Shown here: one piece after another, positions 25,796 through 35,501 of the stretch
Numbering within the stretch: the first letter of the stretch is position 1
Layout of the letters: the number at the start of each line of letters is the position of its first letter
Assembly: GCF_024435075.2 (NCBI RefSeq)
Contig: NZ_JAMZEG020000002.1
Span: 883,501-947,500 of the forward strand
Length of the DNA: 64,000 bases
Reading direction: 5' to 3'
Source of the DNA: Marinomonas maritima
GTDB taxonomy: Bacteria > Pseudomonadota > Gammaproteobacteria > Pseudomonadales > Marinomonadaceae
Position numbers and translations under genes: made by a program
Notes under the pieces: model-generated
The model's input: only the letters and a program-made list of their open reading frames with translations
What the model was told of the DNA's origin: nothing
Database searches by the model: none

Positions 25796-27142
25796 TTATC
25801 GAGACATATCAACCATGTATTCACAGCGAATGCTCTCACCAACGACTTTCTCGATTTCTGGAATCATGAAAGCATCATCTTCACTGGCAAAGCTCACAGA
25901 TCTACCTGTTTCACCACCTCGGCCAGTACGTCCAATACGATGTACGTAATCTTCAGGGTCTTCTGGCAAAGCATAGTTCACAACTAACTCCACATTGTCC
26001 ACATGGATGCCTCGCCCAGCAACATCGGTAGCAACAAGCACCTGGATAATGCCTTCTTTAAAGTTTTTCAAGGTCTTGACCCGCTTATCTTGCGCCACCT
26101 CACCAGATAAAATAGCACAATTAATATTCGCTTTACGTAGACGCTCATATAAGTCACGTGTTTCATCACGACGGTTGGCAAAAATAATCGTACGTTGGCC
26201 GCCATTTTCTTCAATTAGCTGCTTTAGTACAGGCCATTTCTGATCCGCTTCGACCGTATAAATCACTTGATCTATATTTTGATTCGTTGCTTCTTTAGGC
26301 ACAACGGACACTTCTTTAGGGAAATACGTCCATTGTTGCGCTAGCGCCTGAATGTCTTTCGGGAAAGTGGCACTGAACAACATTGTCTGCCTAGCTTCTT
26401 TATGTGGCGTCATACGAATAATGCTTTTCACATCCGGAATAAAGCCCATGGACAACATACGGTCAGCCTCATCTAGCACAAGACATTCCACTTTACCCAA
26501 TTGAACCTTACGACTACGCGCAAAATCCAACAAACGCCCTGGCGTTGCCACTAATATATCAACGTTTTCAGTTTCTAACGCAATTTTCTGTTTTTCATAA
26601 CTCAAGCCACCCACTAGCGTAACCACATTCAAATGACAGTTAGACGTTAATTTAACCGCCTCATCAGCAATTTGTATGGCTAACTCGCGAGTTGGTGCGA
26701 TAATTAAACCGCGGGCAAAATTGTTAGGGCGTTTCTCTTCAAGCGGGTAATCGAGAAAATCAGTAATCATCGCGATTAAAAAAGCCGCGGTTTTACCTGT
26801 CCCAGTTTGAGCCTGACCAATAATGTCGTAGCCCTGCAACGTCATCGGTAGTGTTTCTGCCTGAATTTCACTGCAGTATTCAAAGCCCATCTCAGCGATA
26901 GACTTAATCACGCGGTCTGGGATGTTCAAATCGTGGAAGCGTAATTTGCCCTCTACAACATCAACCTGAAAATCGTCTATAGACCAAATATCAGCGCTTG
27001 ATTTATCAACCGGTGTCGCTTCATGTTCAACTTGCACGCTGCTTGATGTCTCATCATTATCTTTAGGACGCTTATTTGTGCGACGGGTACGTTTTGGTTT
27101 GGTCGTGGTTTCTGATGGTGCTTCTTGAATTTGGTTTTCCAT
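25796..27142 (-). CDS. rhlB: DEAD-box RNA helicase RhlB
   Basis: ATP-dependent RNA helicase associated with RNase E in the degradosome. The protein is 448 residues: a basic low-complexity head (about 1-50), Q-motif near 93, AQTGTGKT at 111-118, PTRELA at 150-155, DEAD at 224-227, SAT at 257-259, and HRIGRTGRGG near 412. The N-terminal extension with Lys/Arg and the FHDLNIPDRV entry are like RhlB of Pseudomonas. Other DEAD-box paralogues are possible, but RhlE and SrmB lack this head. Confidence 0.85.
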   Translation of the reverse strand: MENQIQEAPSETTTKPKRTRRTNKRPKDNDETSSSVQVEHEATPVDKSSADIWSIDDFQVDVVEGKLRFHDLNIPDRVIKSIAEMGFEYCSEIQAETLPMTLQGYDIIGQAQTGTGKTAAFLIAMITDFLDYPLEEKRPNNFARGLIIAPTRELAIQIADEAVKLTSNCHLNVVTLVGGLSYEKQKIALETENVDILVATPGRLLDFARSRKVQLGKVECLVLDEADRMLSMGFIPDVKSIIRMTPHKEARQTMLFSATFPKDIQALAQQWTYFPKEVSVVPKEATNQNIDQVIYTVEADQKWPVLKQLIEENGGQRTIIFANRRDETRDLYERLRKANINCAILSGEVAQDKRVKTLKNFKEGIIQVLVATDVAGRGIHVDNVELVVNYALPEDPEDYVHRIGRTGRGGETGRSVSFASEDDAFMIPEIEKVVGESIRCEYMVDMSR

Positions 27143-27250
27143 ATTGGAATCTATACGCTTCTATATTATTTAGAGGTTAATAATCTTTACAAGGAGTGTA
27201 CCTAATTGGTAAGTTTTTATCACCCCTTGCTTACGGTTTGTTGAGTTGAG

Positions 27251-29374
27251 CTACTGATATCGATAAGGCGGTAAGCTATTAATTAATTGCTTGCCGTAAC
27301 GCTTTGTTCGCAAGCGTTTGTCTAAAATGTGTATTTCCCCACTGTCCGTTTCGCTTCTTAGTAGCCGTCCCGTGGCCTGAACCATACGTAAGGAAGCATC
27401 AGGGATAGTGATTTCCATAAAGGGGTTGCCGCCACGTTTTTGAATCCATTCTGCCAATGTTGCTTCGACAGGGTCATCAGGAACAGAAAAAGGAATTTTC
27501 GCGATATACACACACGTTAAATAGTCACCAGGCAAGTCCACACCCTCAGCGAAACTCGCCAACCCGAGTAACAAACTCCCTTTCCCACTATCAATGCTCG
27601 CTCTATGTGAATCCAAAATCACGCGCTTAGATTGCTCCCCTTGCATTAGCAATATTTCTTGTAGTCCAGCAGACAGCGACTTAGCCACCTCTTCCATCTG
27701 ACGACGAGAAGAAAAAAGCACTAAACTGCCTTTTGCTATATTCACATGCTCATCTAGATAAGTAATAATTTCAGCGGTATGTTGCTCAACACGATTAGGC
27801 TCATGTTCCATATCAGGCACCACTAGCAAGCCGTTCTTTTGAAAATCGAACGGACTTATAACACGTAAATATTCACTTTCTTGAGGTACACCTGAGCGCA
27901 TATTAAATCGATGGAACTGATTCAATGCTGTTAACGTCGCTGACGTCACGACCGCACCAAAACACTTATCCCATAACTGCTGCCTTAATGTATTAGCCGC
28001 AAGAATAGGCGACCCTCCCAATTCAATATCCTGCTCCATTCCCTGCCCAGACAAAATCAGCCAGCGAGCATTAGGCGGGTAATTTTGATCATCGACGGTA
28101 GAATATAAGCGCCACAAGCCCACACTTTGCTCCAGTCGCCCGAGAATGACGCCCAATATAGGCTGCCAAGTCTCTGCCGTTTCCGGTGTCACACCCATGC
28201 CCTCATTTTGTTTGGTCTTTTTACATTCATCTTGAATGCTTTCGATGTTTTTAAATAACTTTTGATAAGACGTTTGCAGGCTGTACGCCAACTGACGAAG
28301 CTCATCCGGAACGAGGCCAAATTCAAAACGATGCTGGTTATTTTCTTGATCCAAGCCTAACCCTTGAATATAAGGGGCTAGACCCTGCTGTGCGTATTGG
28401 ATGAAATTCACAATACTTTGTATTTGCTGCGGAACTTTTAGCAACAACTGACCAGTAAGACTGACATCATCTGTCAACTCCTGCTTCAAGTTGACCAAGT
28501 TTTTCTCAAGCTGACGAAGCCAAGCAATACTTTGCTGCAAACGCACTTCATGCCGAAAATGACCTATCGCTTTATCTGGAAGATGATGACCCTCATCAAA
28601 TACATAAATAGTCTCTTTTGGCGGTGTAAGTATTGCACCACCACCCAGAGACAAGTCGGCTAGCACCAAATCATGGTTCGCCACGATAACATCTGCCACT
28701 TCAATCTCAGCTCTCGCTTTAAAGAACGGACACGCAGAATAGTTAGCACAATTTCGATTTGTACACTGTTGGTGATCGGTGGTTAAGCGACGCCAATCTT
28801 GATCTCGAATAATGCCTGCCCAATTATCTTTATCGCCATCCCATTCACCTTTACCCAATGCGGTGTCCATTTCTTGGTAAAGAGCGGTATTCACATCATC
28901 CGAGTTAAGGTGTTGCTCAAAAAGACCAGCGAACATGTCTTCCATGGCCTGTTCTTCTGAGCTTAAAAAGCCTTCAAGGTTATTCAGACACAAATAGCGC
29001 CCTCGCCCTTTCGCCAGTGTGTATTTAAAACTCAACTCAGTATGTTCAAGTAGATCTGGCAACTCCTTATGAAGAATCTGCTCTTGTAGCGCCACCGTGG
29101 CAGTAGATATGATTAATTTAAGGCCTCGAGCTTTCGCAATAGGGATTGCAGCCAAGCAATAAGACAAAGTTTTACCTGTGCCTGTGCCCGCCTCAATGAC
29201 AGCGACATGTTTTTCATCGAGTCGCTCGCCCTCACTACCTTGTTTTATATTACCCAAAGTTCGTGCGATGGCGCCGATCATTTCCCGCTGGCCAGCCCTT
29301 GGTTTATGGGACTTCGCCTCTAAAGAGGCTCGGTAAGCAAGTTGTATTTGTTTTTTTAGTTCATCTGAAAGCAT
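27251..29374 (-). CDS. dinG: ATP-dependent DNA helicase DinG
   Basis: XPD-like 5'-3' DNA helicase with an iron-sulfur cluster that resolves R-loops and other structures after damage. The 707-residue protein has Walker A EAGTGTGKT at 61-69, cluster cysteines at 129, 204, 209 and 215 (the last three in QQCTNRNCANYSACPF), DEGH at 260-263, and the C-terminal QATGRLLRSETDSG. It is divergent from lexA over two SOS boxes, so damage induction is expected. Confidence 0.96.
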   Translation of the reverse strand: MLSDELKKQIQLAYRASLEAKSHKPRAGQREMIGAIARTLGNIKQGSEGERLDEKHVAVIEAGTGTGKTLSYCLAAIPIAKARGLKLIISTATVALQEQILHKELPDLLEHTELSFKYTLAKGRGRYLCLNNLEGFLSSEEQAMEDMFAGLFEQHLNSDDVNTALYQEMDTALGKGEWDGDKDNWAGIIRDQDWRRLTTDHQQCTNRNCANYSACPFFKARAEIEVADVIVANHDLVLADLSLGGGAILTPPKETIYVFDEGHHLPDKAIGHFRHEVRLQQSIAWLRQLEKNLVNLKQELTDDVSLTGQLLLKVPQQIQSIVNFIQYAQQGLAPYIQGLGLDQENNQHRFEFGLVPDELRQLAYSLQTSYQKLFKNIESIQDECKKTKQNEGMGVTPETAETWQPILGVILGRLEQSVGLWRLYSTVDDQNYPPNARWLILSGQGMEQDIELGGSPILAANTLRQQLWDKCFGAVVTSATLTALNQFHRFNMRSGVPQESEYLRVISPFDFQKNGLLVVPDMEHEPNRVEQHTAEIITYLDEHVNIAKGSLVLFSSRRQMEEVAKSLSAGLQEILLMQGEQSKRVILDSHRASIDSGKGSLLLGLASFAEGVDLPGDYLTCVYIAKIPFSVPDDPVEATLAEWIQKRGGNPFMEITIPDASLRMVQATGRLLRSETDSGEIHILDKRLRTKRYGKQLINSLPPYRYQ

Positions 29375-29401
29375 TTATATCATTGAGATTAGTTAAGAAT
29401 A

Positions 29402-29417
29402 CTGTATATAATAACAG
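29402..29417. promoter_or_regulatory. LexA (SOS) box 1
   Basis: CTGT-N8-ACAG, a perfect match to the gammaproteobacterial LexA consensus. It is 28 bases upstream of the dinG start and 27 before the lexA start, so it can repress both. Confidence 0.9.
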
Positions 29418-29420
29418 TTA

Positions 29421-29436
29421 CTGTATAAACAACCAG
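29421..29436. promoter_or_regulatory. LexA (SOS) box 2
   Basis: CTGT-N8-CCAG, keeping the CTG-N10-CAG core with one change from consensus. It lies 19 bases centre-to-centre from box 1 and 7 bases before the lexA ATG, fitting paired autoregulatory sites. Confidence 0.8.
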
Positions 29437-29443
29437 ATAACCT

Positions 29444-30064
29444 ATGATTAAATTAACCAAAAGACAATCTGACGTACTAGAAACCATTCGCGAATTTATT
29501 AGTGAAACTGGTTTTCCGCCAACCAGAGCTGAAATAGCTCGTCGACTTGGGTTTAAATCCCCCAATGCTGCCGAAGAACATCTAAAAGCCTTGTGTAGAA
29601 AAGGGGCTATTGAAATGCTCTCGGGCGCTTCTCGTGGAATTCGTTTAGTCAATCAAGCATCGAACGATGAACCAGAAGACCTTGGCCTGCCCATTATAGG
29701 AAAGGTCGCTGCAGGTTATCCGATTCTTGCTCAGGAAAATATTGCCTCTCATGTCAACATACCAGCAAGCATGTTTTCTCCAAAAGCAGATTATTTTCTT
29801 TCCGTCTCTGGAACAAGTATGAAAAATATTGGCATTATGGAAGGCGATCTTTTAGCCGTTCATAAAACCACCACTGTTCAAAATGGTCAAATCGTCGTTG
29901 CTCGAATAGGTGACGAAGTGACGGTAAAGCGATTTGAACAAAATGGCAGCATTGTTCGACTCATTCCAGAAAATGAAGACTTTAATGACATTATTGTTGA
30001 CCTAGAAAGCGAAGAATTTGTTATTGAAGGTCTATCCGTCGGCGTTATACGCCAAGGAATTTAG
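29444..30064 (+). CDS. lexA: LexA repressor
   Basis: Master repressor of the SOS response, inactivated by RecA-stimulated self-cleavage. The 206 residues have a winged helix N-terminal domain (PPTRAEIARRLGF, then SPNAAEEHLKAL), the cleavage site Ala90-Gly91 in GKVAAGYP, and the catalytic dyad Ser125 (SGTSMKNIG) and Lys162 (VTVKRF). It is divergent from dinG with two operator boxes between. No sulA-like gene follows, unlike in Pseudomonas. Confidence 0.98.
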   Translation: MIKLTKRQSDVLETIREFISETGFPPTRAEIARRLGFKSPNAAEEHLKALCRKGAIEMLSGASRGIRLVNQASNDEPEDLGLPIIGKVAAGYPILAQENIASHVNIPASMFSPKADYFLSVSGTSMKNIGIMEGDLLAVHKTTTVQNGQIVVARIGDEVTVKRFEQNGSIVRLIPENEDFNDIIVDLESEEFVIEGLSVGVIRQGI

Positions 30065-30073
30065 CGTTCAACA

Positions 30074-30101
30074 AAAAGGCGAAGCCATCGCTTCGCCTTT
30101 T
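30074..30101. terminator. Terminator after lexA
   Basis: A 12-bp stem AAAAGGCGAAGC / GCTTCGCCTTTT with a 4-base loop; T runs occur on both strands, so it can also end the leftward topA unit. Confidence 0.85.
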
Positions 30102-30123
30102 ACCCTAACTATATATCTAAGAC

Positions 30124-30390
30124 TCAATGCAGTATCTTCGGGCGCAACTCTTCGCCTTCAAGATATCCGGACTCTTCATCAAAATAAGTTTCGTCTGAAT
30201 AAACAAAATCAATACCCGCATGAAACATGCATTTTGCCAATTCAAAATAACGATCCTTTAAAGACGATCGTGTGTCATCCGATATCTGCAAGGTTGCCAG
30301 TGGCATTGTTTCCTCTCCGTCTTCACTGGCTGGTCTGAGCACAATATCGCCGTTATCCAGCTCAACAATTTCTAGGTAGGACTCTTTCAT
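30124..30390 (-). CDS. Small conserved hypothetical protein downstream of topA
   Basis: An 88-residue acidic protein beginning MKESYLEIVELDNGDIVLRP. No signal peptide or membrane segment is visible, and function is unknown. Similar small genes sit between lexA and topA in Pseudomonas (the PA3009 position), which supports it being real. A TTG two codons earlier would overlap the upstream stop; the ATG is chosen. It is the third gene of topA-DUF6586-this unit. Confidence 0.65.
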   Translation of the reverse strand: MKESYLEIVELDNGDIVLRPASEDGEETMPLATLQISDDTRSSLKDRYFELAKCMFHAGIDFVYSDETYFDEESGYLEGEELRPKILH

Positions 30391-30392
30391 AT

Positions 30393-30860
30393 TCAATACT
30401 CTGATGACTCTTCTCTAAAACGTAACACCAACTCAACTAAACTAGCCAAGTAAAAGCCAACTGAAGCGCCCGCGTCACTTCCACGTCCGATGACATTATC
30501 ATCTTCAACAATAGATCTGGCAGCACAACACTCTAGCTGAACCAAGTAAGCCTGATGCAACTGAGAACACCAGGAGTCTGAGCGAGATAACAAACCACTC
30601 AGTTCACTTAACACTGGCACCATCATCTGCTTCGCTTCCGCTTCAGCTAATAATTTAGCAACATCCAACGACCCAGATAATGAATAGGCAGAGGATACTT
30701 CTTTCAATAAACCATTCAGCGCACTTCTTAACTGAAAAATAGCCGAGCTTTCCAACCCTACCCCCAACCACTTTTCTTCGCTGCTTTGGCTTTCTTTAAT
30801 AAAGCGCCTAGCCGTATCTATTTTTTGGTTCGTTAGGCTAGCAAAACTTACACTACTCAT
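30393..30860 (-). CDS. Hypothetical protein, probably DUF6586 type
   Basis: A 155-residue helical protein that starts inside the topA stop (ATGA overlap), indicating translational coupling. The stretch ARRFIKESQSSEEKWLGVG and the helical remainder resemble, from memory, the uncharacterised protein at the PA3010 position next to topA in Pseudomonas. No catalytic motif is visible. Confidence 0.65.
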   Translation of the reverse strand: MSSVSFASLTNQKIDTARRFIKESQSSEEKWLGVGLESSAIFQLRSALNGLLKEVSSAYSLSGSLDVAKLLAEAEAKQMMVPVLSELSGLLSRSDSWCSQLHQAYLVQLECCAARSIVEDDNVIGRGSDAGASVGFYLASLVELVLRFREESSEY

Positions 30861-33487
30861 TTCTTCTTCTTACCTTCCTCGATGACCCATTTAGAACCAA
30901 CAAAGTAAGCTTTCCAGCCTGTTGGCTTGCCGTCCTCTTCTGTCATCACATATTGTTCTTTAGTTTTACGGCTATAGCGAATAACAGTTGGGAGGCCATC
31001 ACCATCCGCCACAGGGGCTTTGGCAAAGAAATGGTATTTAGGATCTATTTGATCCATGTAAGGAAGCAATTCTTTTACAAGGGGCGCACGCGTTTCTCTT
31101 TTACGAGGGAACTGACTCGCCGCCAAAAATAAACCTGTCGCACCATCACGTAAAATATAATGATCTTCAACTTTTTGACAAGCAAGATCTGGCATTGGAA
31201 CAGGGTCCATTTTTGGTGGCGCAGCCTCACCACTCTTTAATAATTTACGTGTATTTTTACACTCTTCATTGGTACAACCGAAATATTTACCAAAGCGTCC
31301 TGTTTTTAACTGCATGTCCGAAGAGCATTTATCACATTCTAGCAAAGGCCCATCGTAGCCTTTTATCTTGAATGTGCCTTGCTCTACTTCATAACCTGAG
31401 CAAGATGGGTTATTACCGCAGACATGAAGTTTGCGGTGCTCATCCATCAAGTAGCTGTCCATCGCTGAGCCACAAATAATACAGCGATGCTTATTAATTA
31501 GAGCTTTAGATTCGCCCTCTTCGTCATCAACTGCAACAACATCATCCCCACGAATAAGGTTAATTGTTGCCTTACAGCGCTCTTTTGGCGGTAATGCGTA
31601 ACCAGAGCATGACATAAATACACCAGTACTCGCTGTTCGAATTTGCATTGGTCGAGAACATGTCGGACATTCAATGTCCGTTGGTGTCGGCTCATTTAGC
31701 ATCATGCCGCCATCTGGCGCTTCGGCTTTTGCCAAAACACCACTAAAATCTTTATAGAACGCATTTAGCGTTTTAATCCAATCTTTATGACCTTCAGCGA
31801 TATCATCTAGCTGCTCTTCCATTTGGGCCGTGAAGCTAAAATTCATTAGCGAGCCAAAGCTATCAACCAAACGTTCAGTGACAATATCACCCATTTTTTC
31901 CGCATAAAACCGACGATTTTCAACACGAACATAGCCACGATCTTGAATCGTAGAAATGATAGATGCGTAGGTAGACGGACGACCAATTCCACGCTTCTCT
32001 AACTCTTTTACCAAACTTGCTTCACTGAAACGTGCCACGGGCTTAGTAAAATGCTGCTCAGCTAACAATTCGTTGAGGGATAAATATTCTCCCTTAGCAA
32101 CATCAGGCAAAATATTGTCTTCGCCTTTTTTAACCACGGTTTGCATAGCGCGAGTATAACCATCAAAACGCAAAATACGTCCTTTGGCTTTGAACTCGTA
32201 TTCGCCACTGCTTACTGTAATAGTGGTTGATGTGTATTGCGCTGGCGTCATTTGACATGCCATGAATTGGCTTCGGATTAAATCGTATAAACGATGCGAA
32301 TCTTTTTCCATGCCAAGCAGATCATCAACACGCACGGTAACGTCAGAAGGTCGAATCGCCTCGTGAGCCTCTTGAGCGCCTTCTTTACTACTGTAACGAA
32401 TAGGCTCTTCGGGCAAATACTTATCGCCGTAAGTGGATGAAATATAACCTCGCAAGGCCTCAACAGCATCAACACTCAGGTTTGTCGAATCGGTACGCAT
32501 GTAAGTAATATAGCCGCCTTCATACAAGCGTTGCGCTAGCATCATGGTCTTCTTAACACCATAACCCAAACGCGTACTCGCCGCTTGCTGAAGCGTAGAA
32601 GTAATAAATGGCGCAGACGGTTTACTACTGGTCGGCTTATCTTCACGACTGCTAACTAAGTATTTTGCGCCATTTAGACGTGCAAGGTGCTCGTCGGATT
32701 CTGTTTTATTTACTGGTCGGTATTCTTTGTTCTGATACTTTGCCGCTTCAAACTTAATAACCTCTTTTGATGGCGTGGCAAGTAAAGCGTCCAACTCCCA
32801 AAACTCATCAGGAATAAAAGCGCGTATTTCTTTTTCACGTTCAACAATTAAACGCACAGCAACCGACTGAACACGGCCGGCAGAAAGGCCTCTTGCAACT
32901 TTCGCCCAAAGCAAAGGCGACACCATAAAACCAACAACGCGGTCTAAAAATCGACGTGCCTGTTGTGCATTAACCCGATCCAAATCTAATTCGGATGGCG
33001 TTTCAAACGCAGCTTTGATAGCTTTTTTGGTAATTTCGTTAAACACCACTCGCTTATAGCGACTGTCATCACCACCAATGGCCTCACGTAGATGCCAAGC
33101 AATTGCCTCCCCTTCTCTATCCAAATCGGTTGCGAGATAGATGGTGTCAGCATTTTTCGCCAATCGCTTCAGCTCATCAACGACTTTTTCTTTGCCTGGC
33201 AAAATTTCATAGTGAGCCTTCCAGTTGTTTTCTGGATCCACTCCCATTCTAGTAATTAACTGTTTCCGAGACTTGGTACTTCTGTATTCGAGCTTTTCTT
33301 CTGGACTCATTTTACGCGTCAAAGCAGCTTGTTTCGCTCGCTCCTGAGGCGTAGAGGTGGAAGTTGTACCTGAAGGCAAATCTCGAATGTGTCCTACACT
33401 CGATTTGACTATAAAGTCATCGCCCAGATATTTGTTGATGGTTTTCGCCTTAGCAGGCGATTCCACGATAACCAGTGATTTTCCCAT
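30857..33487 (-). CDS. topA: DNA topoisomerase I
   Basis: Type IA topoisomerase that relaxes negative supercoils. The 876-residue protein has an N-terminal Toprim domain (SLVIVESPAKAKTI, with DLDREGEAIAW) and active-site Tyr329 in GGYITYMRTDSTNLS. The C-terminal region holds three cysteine zinc-ribbon repeats: CPTCSRPMQI, the CIICGSAMDS region, and CDKCSSDMQLKTGRFGKYFGC. The order and length match E. coli TopA (865 residues, Tyr319). It leads the leftward unit with two small genes. Confidence 0.97.
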   Translation of the reverse strand: MGKSLVIVESPAKAKTINKYLGDDFIVKSSVGHIRDLPSGTTSTSTPQERAKQAALTRKMSPEEKLEYRSTKSRKQLITRMGVDPENNWKAHYEILPGKEKVVDELKRLAKNADTIYLATDLDREGEAIAWHLREAIGGDDSRYKRVVFNEITKKAIKAAFETPSELDLDRVNAQQARRFLDRVVGFMVSPLLWAKVARGLSAGRVQSVAVRLIVEREKEIRAFIPDEFWELDALLATPSKEVIKFEAAKYQNKEYRPVNKTESDEHLARLNGAKYLVSSREDKPTSSKPSAPFITSTLQQAASTRLGYGVKKTMMLAQRLYEGGYITYMRTDSTNLSVDAVEALRGYISSTYGDKYLPEEPIRYSSKEGAQEAHEAIRPSDVTVRVDDLLGMEKDSHRLYDLIRSQFMACQMTPAQYTSTTITVSSGEYEFKAKGRILRFDGYTRAMQTVVKKGEDNILPDVAKGEYLSLNELLAEQHFTKPVARFSEASLVKELEKRGIGRPSTYASIISTIQDRGYVRVENRRFYAEKMGDIVTERLVDSFGSLMNFSFTAQMEEQLDDIAEGHKDWIKTLNAFYKDFSGVLAKAEAPDGGMMLNEPTPTDIECPTCSRPMQIRTASTGVFMSCSGYALPPKERCKATINLIRGDDVVAVDDEEGESKALINKHRCIICGSAMDSYLMDEHRKLHVCGNNPSCSGYEVEQGTFKIKGYDGPLLECDKCSSDMQLKTGRFGKYFGCTNEECKNTRKLLKSGEAAPPKMDPVPMPDLACQKVEDHYILRDGATGLFLAASQFPRKRETRAPLVKELLPYMDQIDPKYHFFAKAPVADGDGLPTVIRYSRKTKEQYVMTEEDGKPTGWKAYFVGSKWVIEEGKKKK

Positions 33488-33677
33488 TGAACTGTGTAAG
33501 CCTTTTAATAAAGTAGGTCTGCAAATCCACGTTGCACGAAGTTTAATCTCTAGGGGCGCTGATATTAAGCAAACACCTTTTATATGACAAGCGATCCCTG
33601 TATTGTTTCACACATTAAATCTTGCTGAACTTAGTATTTCTTATTTAACATACTGAATTCATTGCTTAAGGACAATC

Positions 33678-34430
33678 ATGGCTACCCTTCAAATTTTAAC
33701 CATTGCTTTTTTGATCATCATTGTACTTTTGTCTGTGGTCATTGGATCACGTGCGCACCAAAAAGAAAAAGAAATTACTGAGCGACGCGTAAAACAATTA
33801 CAACTGTCTAATAGGGCCGATCGTGTTGAACAACATATTCGCGGCCTAAAAGACATAAACACAGACACGATAGCCACGGATGTGCTTTATGATTTCTATC
33901 TAGACACACTTCGGGAACTTCTGCAATATTCGGATGACTCTGAAAAAATAGAAATCCGTATTGCCACCGCGGAAGAGGGCCGAAATAACGAGCCTGTCGA
34001 GTATAATCCAGAGCCAGACCTTTTAAGCTTTCAAGAAAAAACCAACTACAAAGAACGCTTAACTAAACTGGCTAAAATGCTTTTGTATTTGCGCCGAAAA
34101 GGCCGTATTAGTAACGCACACTACCAAGCCTGCTATGAGTATTTACGCTGGCTCAACCTTTGGATTCAACTAAATCGCCAAATGGTTCAAGCAAATAAAA
34201 ACTTCTTAAGTGGTGACTTACGTGTTGCACAAACACTGTACGGCGTAATATTGTCACACATTAAATCAGACTCAATAGAGCGGCCAGAAAAGAAAGTTTT
34301 AAAAACATTTGTCACCGATAGAATGAAAGAAATATTATCTCCGAAAATTGCGGCCATGACAGAGAGCGACAATCCAGAAGAAGCATTAAGCGAACTTATT
34401 CAAAATCTAGACATCTCTAAAAACTCATAG
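33678..34430 (+). CDS. Membrane-anchored hypothetical protein
   Basis: A 250-residue protein with one N-terminal membrane segment (about residues 6-25, FLIIIVLLSVVIG), then a charged helical cytoplasmic region that looks partly coiled-coil (residues about 28-55) and a helical domain rich in tryptophan and tyrosine (YEYLRWLNLWIQLNRQ). I do not recognise the family. It stands between topA (divergent) and another anchored unknown (convergent). Confidence 0.6.
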   Translation: MATLQILTIAFLIIIVLLSVVIGSRAHQKEKEITERRVKQLQLSNRADRVEQHIRGLKDINTDTIATDVLYDFYLDTLRELLQYSDDSEKIEIRIATAEEGRNNEPVEYNPEPDLLSFQEKTNYKERLTKLAKMLLYLRRKGRISNAHYQACYEYLRWLNLWIQLNRQMVQANKNFLSGDLRVAQTLYGVILSHIKSDSIERPEKKVLKTFVTDRMKEILSPKIAAMTESDNPEEALSELIQNLDISKNS

Positions 34431-34458
34431 AATAAGGAGAAAACAACGCTATATGGCC

Positions 34459-34947
34459 TCAATCAGAAATATCCTTCAACTCTGCCAATGAAAAAACAAA
34501 GTGGGCCAACTCCTCTAAGGCGACCTCATCACCCGCCTCATCCCAATAAAATGAAACGCTCTCTGGCGTGATTTTTATCCCGATAAGCAAGGCACCATAT
34601 TTTTCAAGCACACTTCTAGACTCTGCAGACAAGGCCAATAACTCACTGGACCACCACCCTTCAACCAAGGAATGATATTTCCATACTTCATAAGGCAATA
34701 TCCACACTTTATCTGGTAAGGAAGTAACCGGCTTTAAACGATAAAAAGAGTACCCAATCGTTTTTTCTCTATTCAATGACTTATCCCACTTGTCAGGAAG
34801 GTCAATTGATGTAAGCTGAACAGTAAGTCCAAGCTTTCGGGCATGCATACGTAAAGCCATGCGTTGCCGCTCTTTTTTTGGGGGCATAATCCATAACGCT
34901 GACCCCATTAAAGATAATGTAATGAAAATAACAATGAGAGCCGTCAT
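34459..34947 (-). CDS. Membrane-anchored hypothetical protein
   Basis: A 162-residue protein with an N-terminal hydrophobic anchor (residues about 3-20) followed by a basic stretch (PPKKERQRMALRMHARKLGL) and a compact domain with several tryptophans (PYEVWKYHSLVEGWWSSE). The family is not recognised; similar genes occur near universal stress protein genes in Pseudomonas. It is divergent from the usp gene 62 bases away. Confidence 0.6.
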   Translation of the reverse strand: MTALIVIFITLSLMGSALWIMPPKKERQRMALRMHARKLGLTVQLTSIDLPDKWDKSLNREKTIGYSFYRLKPVTSLPDKVWILPYEVWKYHSLVEGWWSSELLALSAESRSVLEKYGALLIGIKITPESVSFYWDEAGDEVALEELAHFVFSLAELKDISD

Positions 34948-35009
34948 TTTAAATGTTTCTCAATTATTGAACTAAAATAAACAAAACGAGCCAATTTTGG
35001 AGGTATTCT

Positions 35010-35444
35010 ATGTTGTATAACAGAATTCTACTTGCTGTTGACCTAACCGATGAGAGCATCAAAGTCGCAAACAAAGCCGCTGCCCTATGTAAAGCGACCG
35101 GAGCAGAACTTACCATACTTCACGTCATTGAATCACTTAATTACGCTTATGGGGGTGATGTACCAATTGATATCACAGACATACAAGCTCAATTACAAGA
35201 AACTGCCAAAGAGCGTATCTCGATTCTAGAAGCGCAACTGGACATATCTGTTCAAGAAAGCTGTATCACGCAAGGCGGTATAGAAAGCGAAATACACCGT
35301 ATTGCAGAGGAAAAGAAAGTCGATTTAATCGTTGTGGGGAGCCATGGCCGCCACGGTCTTGCTTTGCTACTTGGCTCAACTGCAAATGGCGTACTGCACG
35401 GAGCACCTTGCGACGTACTGGCTGTGAAAGTTGCTAAAGACTAG
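35010..35444 (+). CDS. Universal stress protein, UspA family
   Basis: A 144-residue cytosolic Usp-domain protein. The ATP-binding signature is present as GSHGRHGLALLLGSTANGV, and the N-terminal ILLAVDLTDES strand-loop is typical. Family members bind ATP and support survival in growth arrest. A single gene, convergent with cysS, with AATTTTGGAGG as a good ribosome-binding site. Confidence 0.92.
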   Translation: MLYNRILLAVDLTDESIKVANKAAALCKATGAELTILHVIESLNYAYGGDVPIDITDIQAQLQETAKERISILEAQLDISVQESCITQGGIESEIHRIAEEKKVDLIVVGSHGRHGLALLLGSTANGVLHGAPCDVLAVKVAKD

Positions 35445-35465
35445 CCAATTAAAACAAAGATAAAT

Positions 35466-35495
35466 AAAAAGGCGATGTGATCACATCACCTTTTT
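35466..35495. terminator. Bidirectional terminator between usp and cysS
   Basis: A near-perfect inverted repeat (AAAAAGG, one mismatch, then GATGTGA / TCACATC) with T tracts on both strands; it serves usp and cysS. Confidence 0.75.
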
Positions 35496-35501
35496 AATGA
35501 C

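Noticed and set aside
35471..35486. TGTGATCACA as a CRP site
   Set aside because: The two half-sites lie back-to-back with no 6-base spacer and form the centre of a terminator stem.
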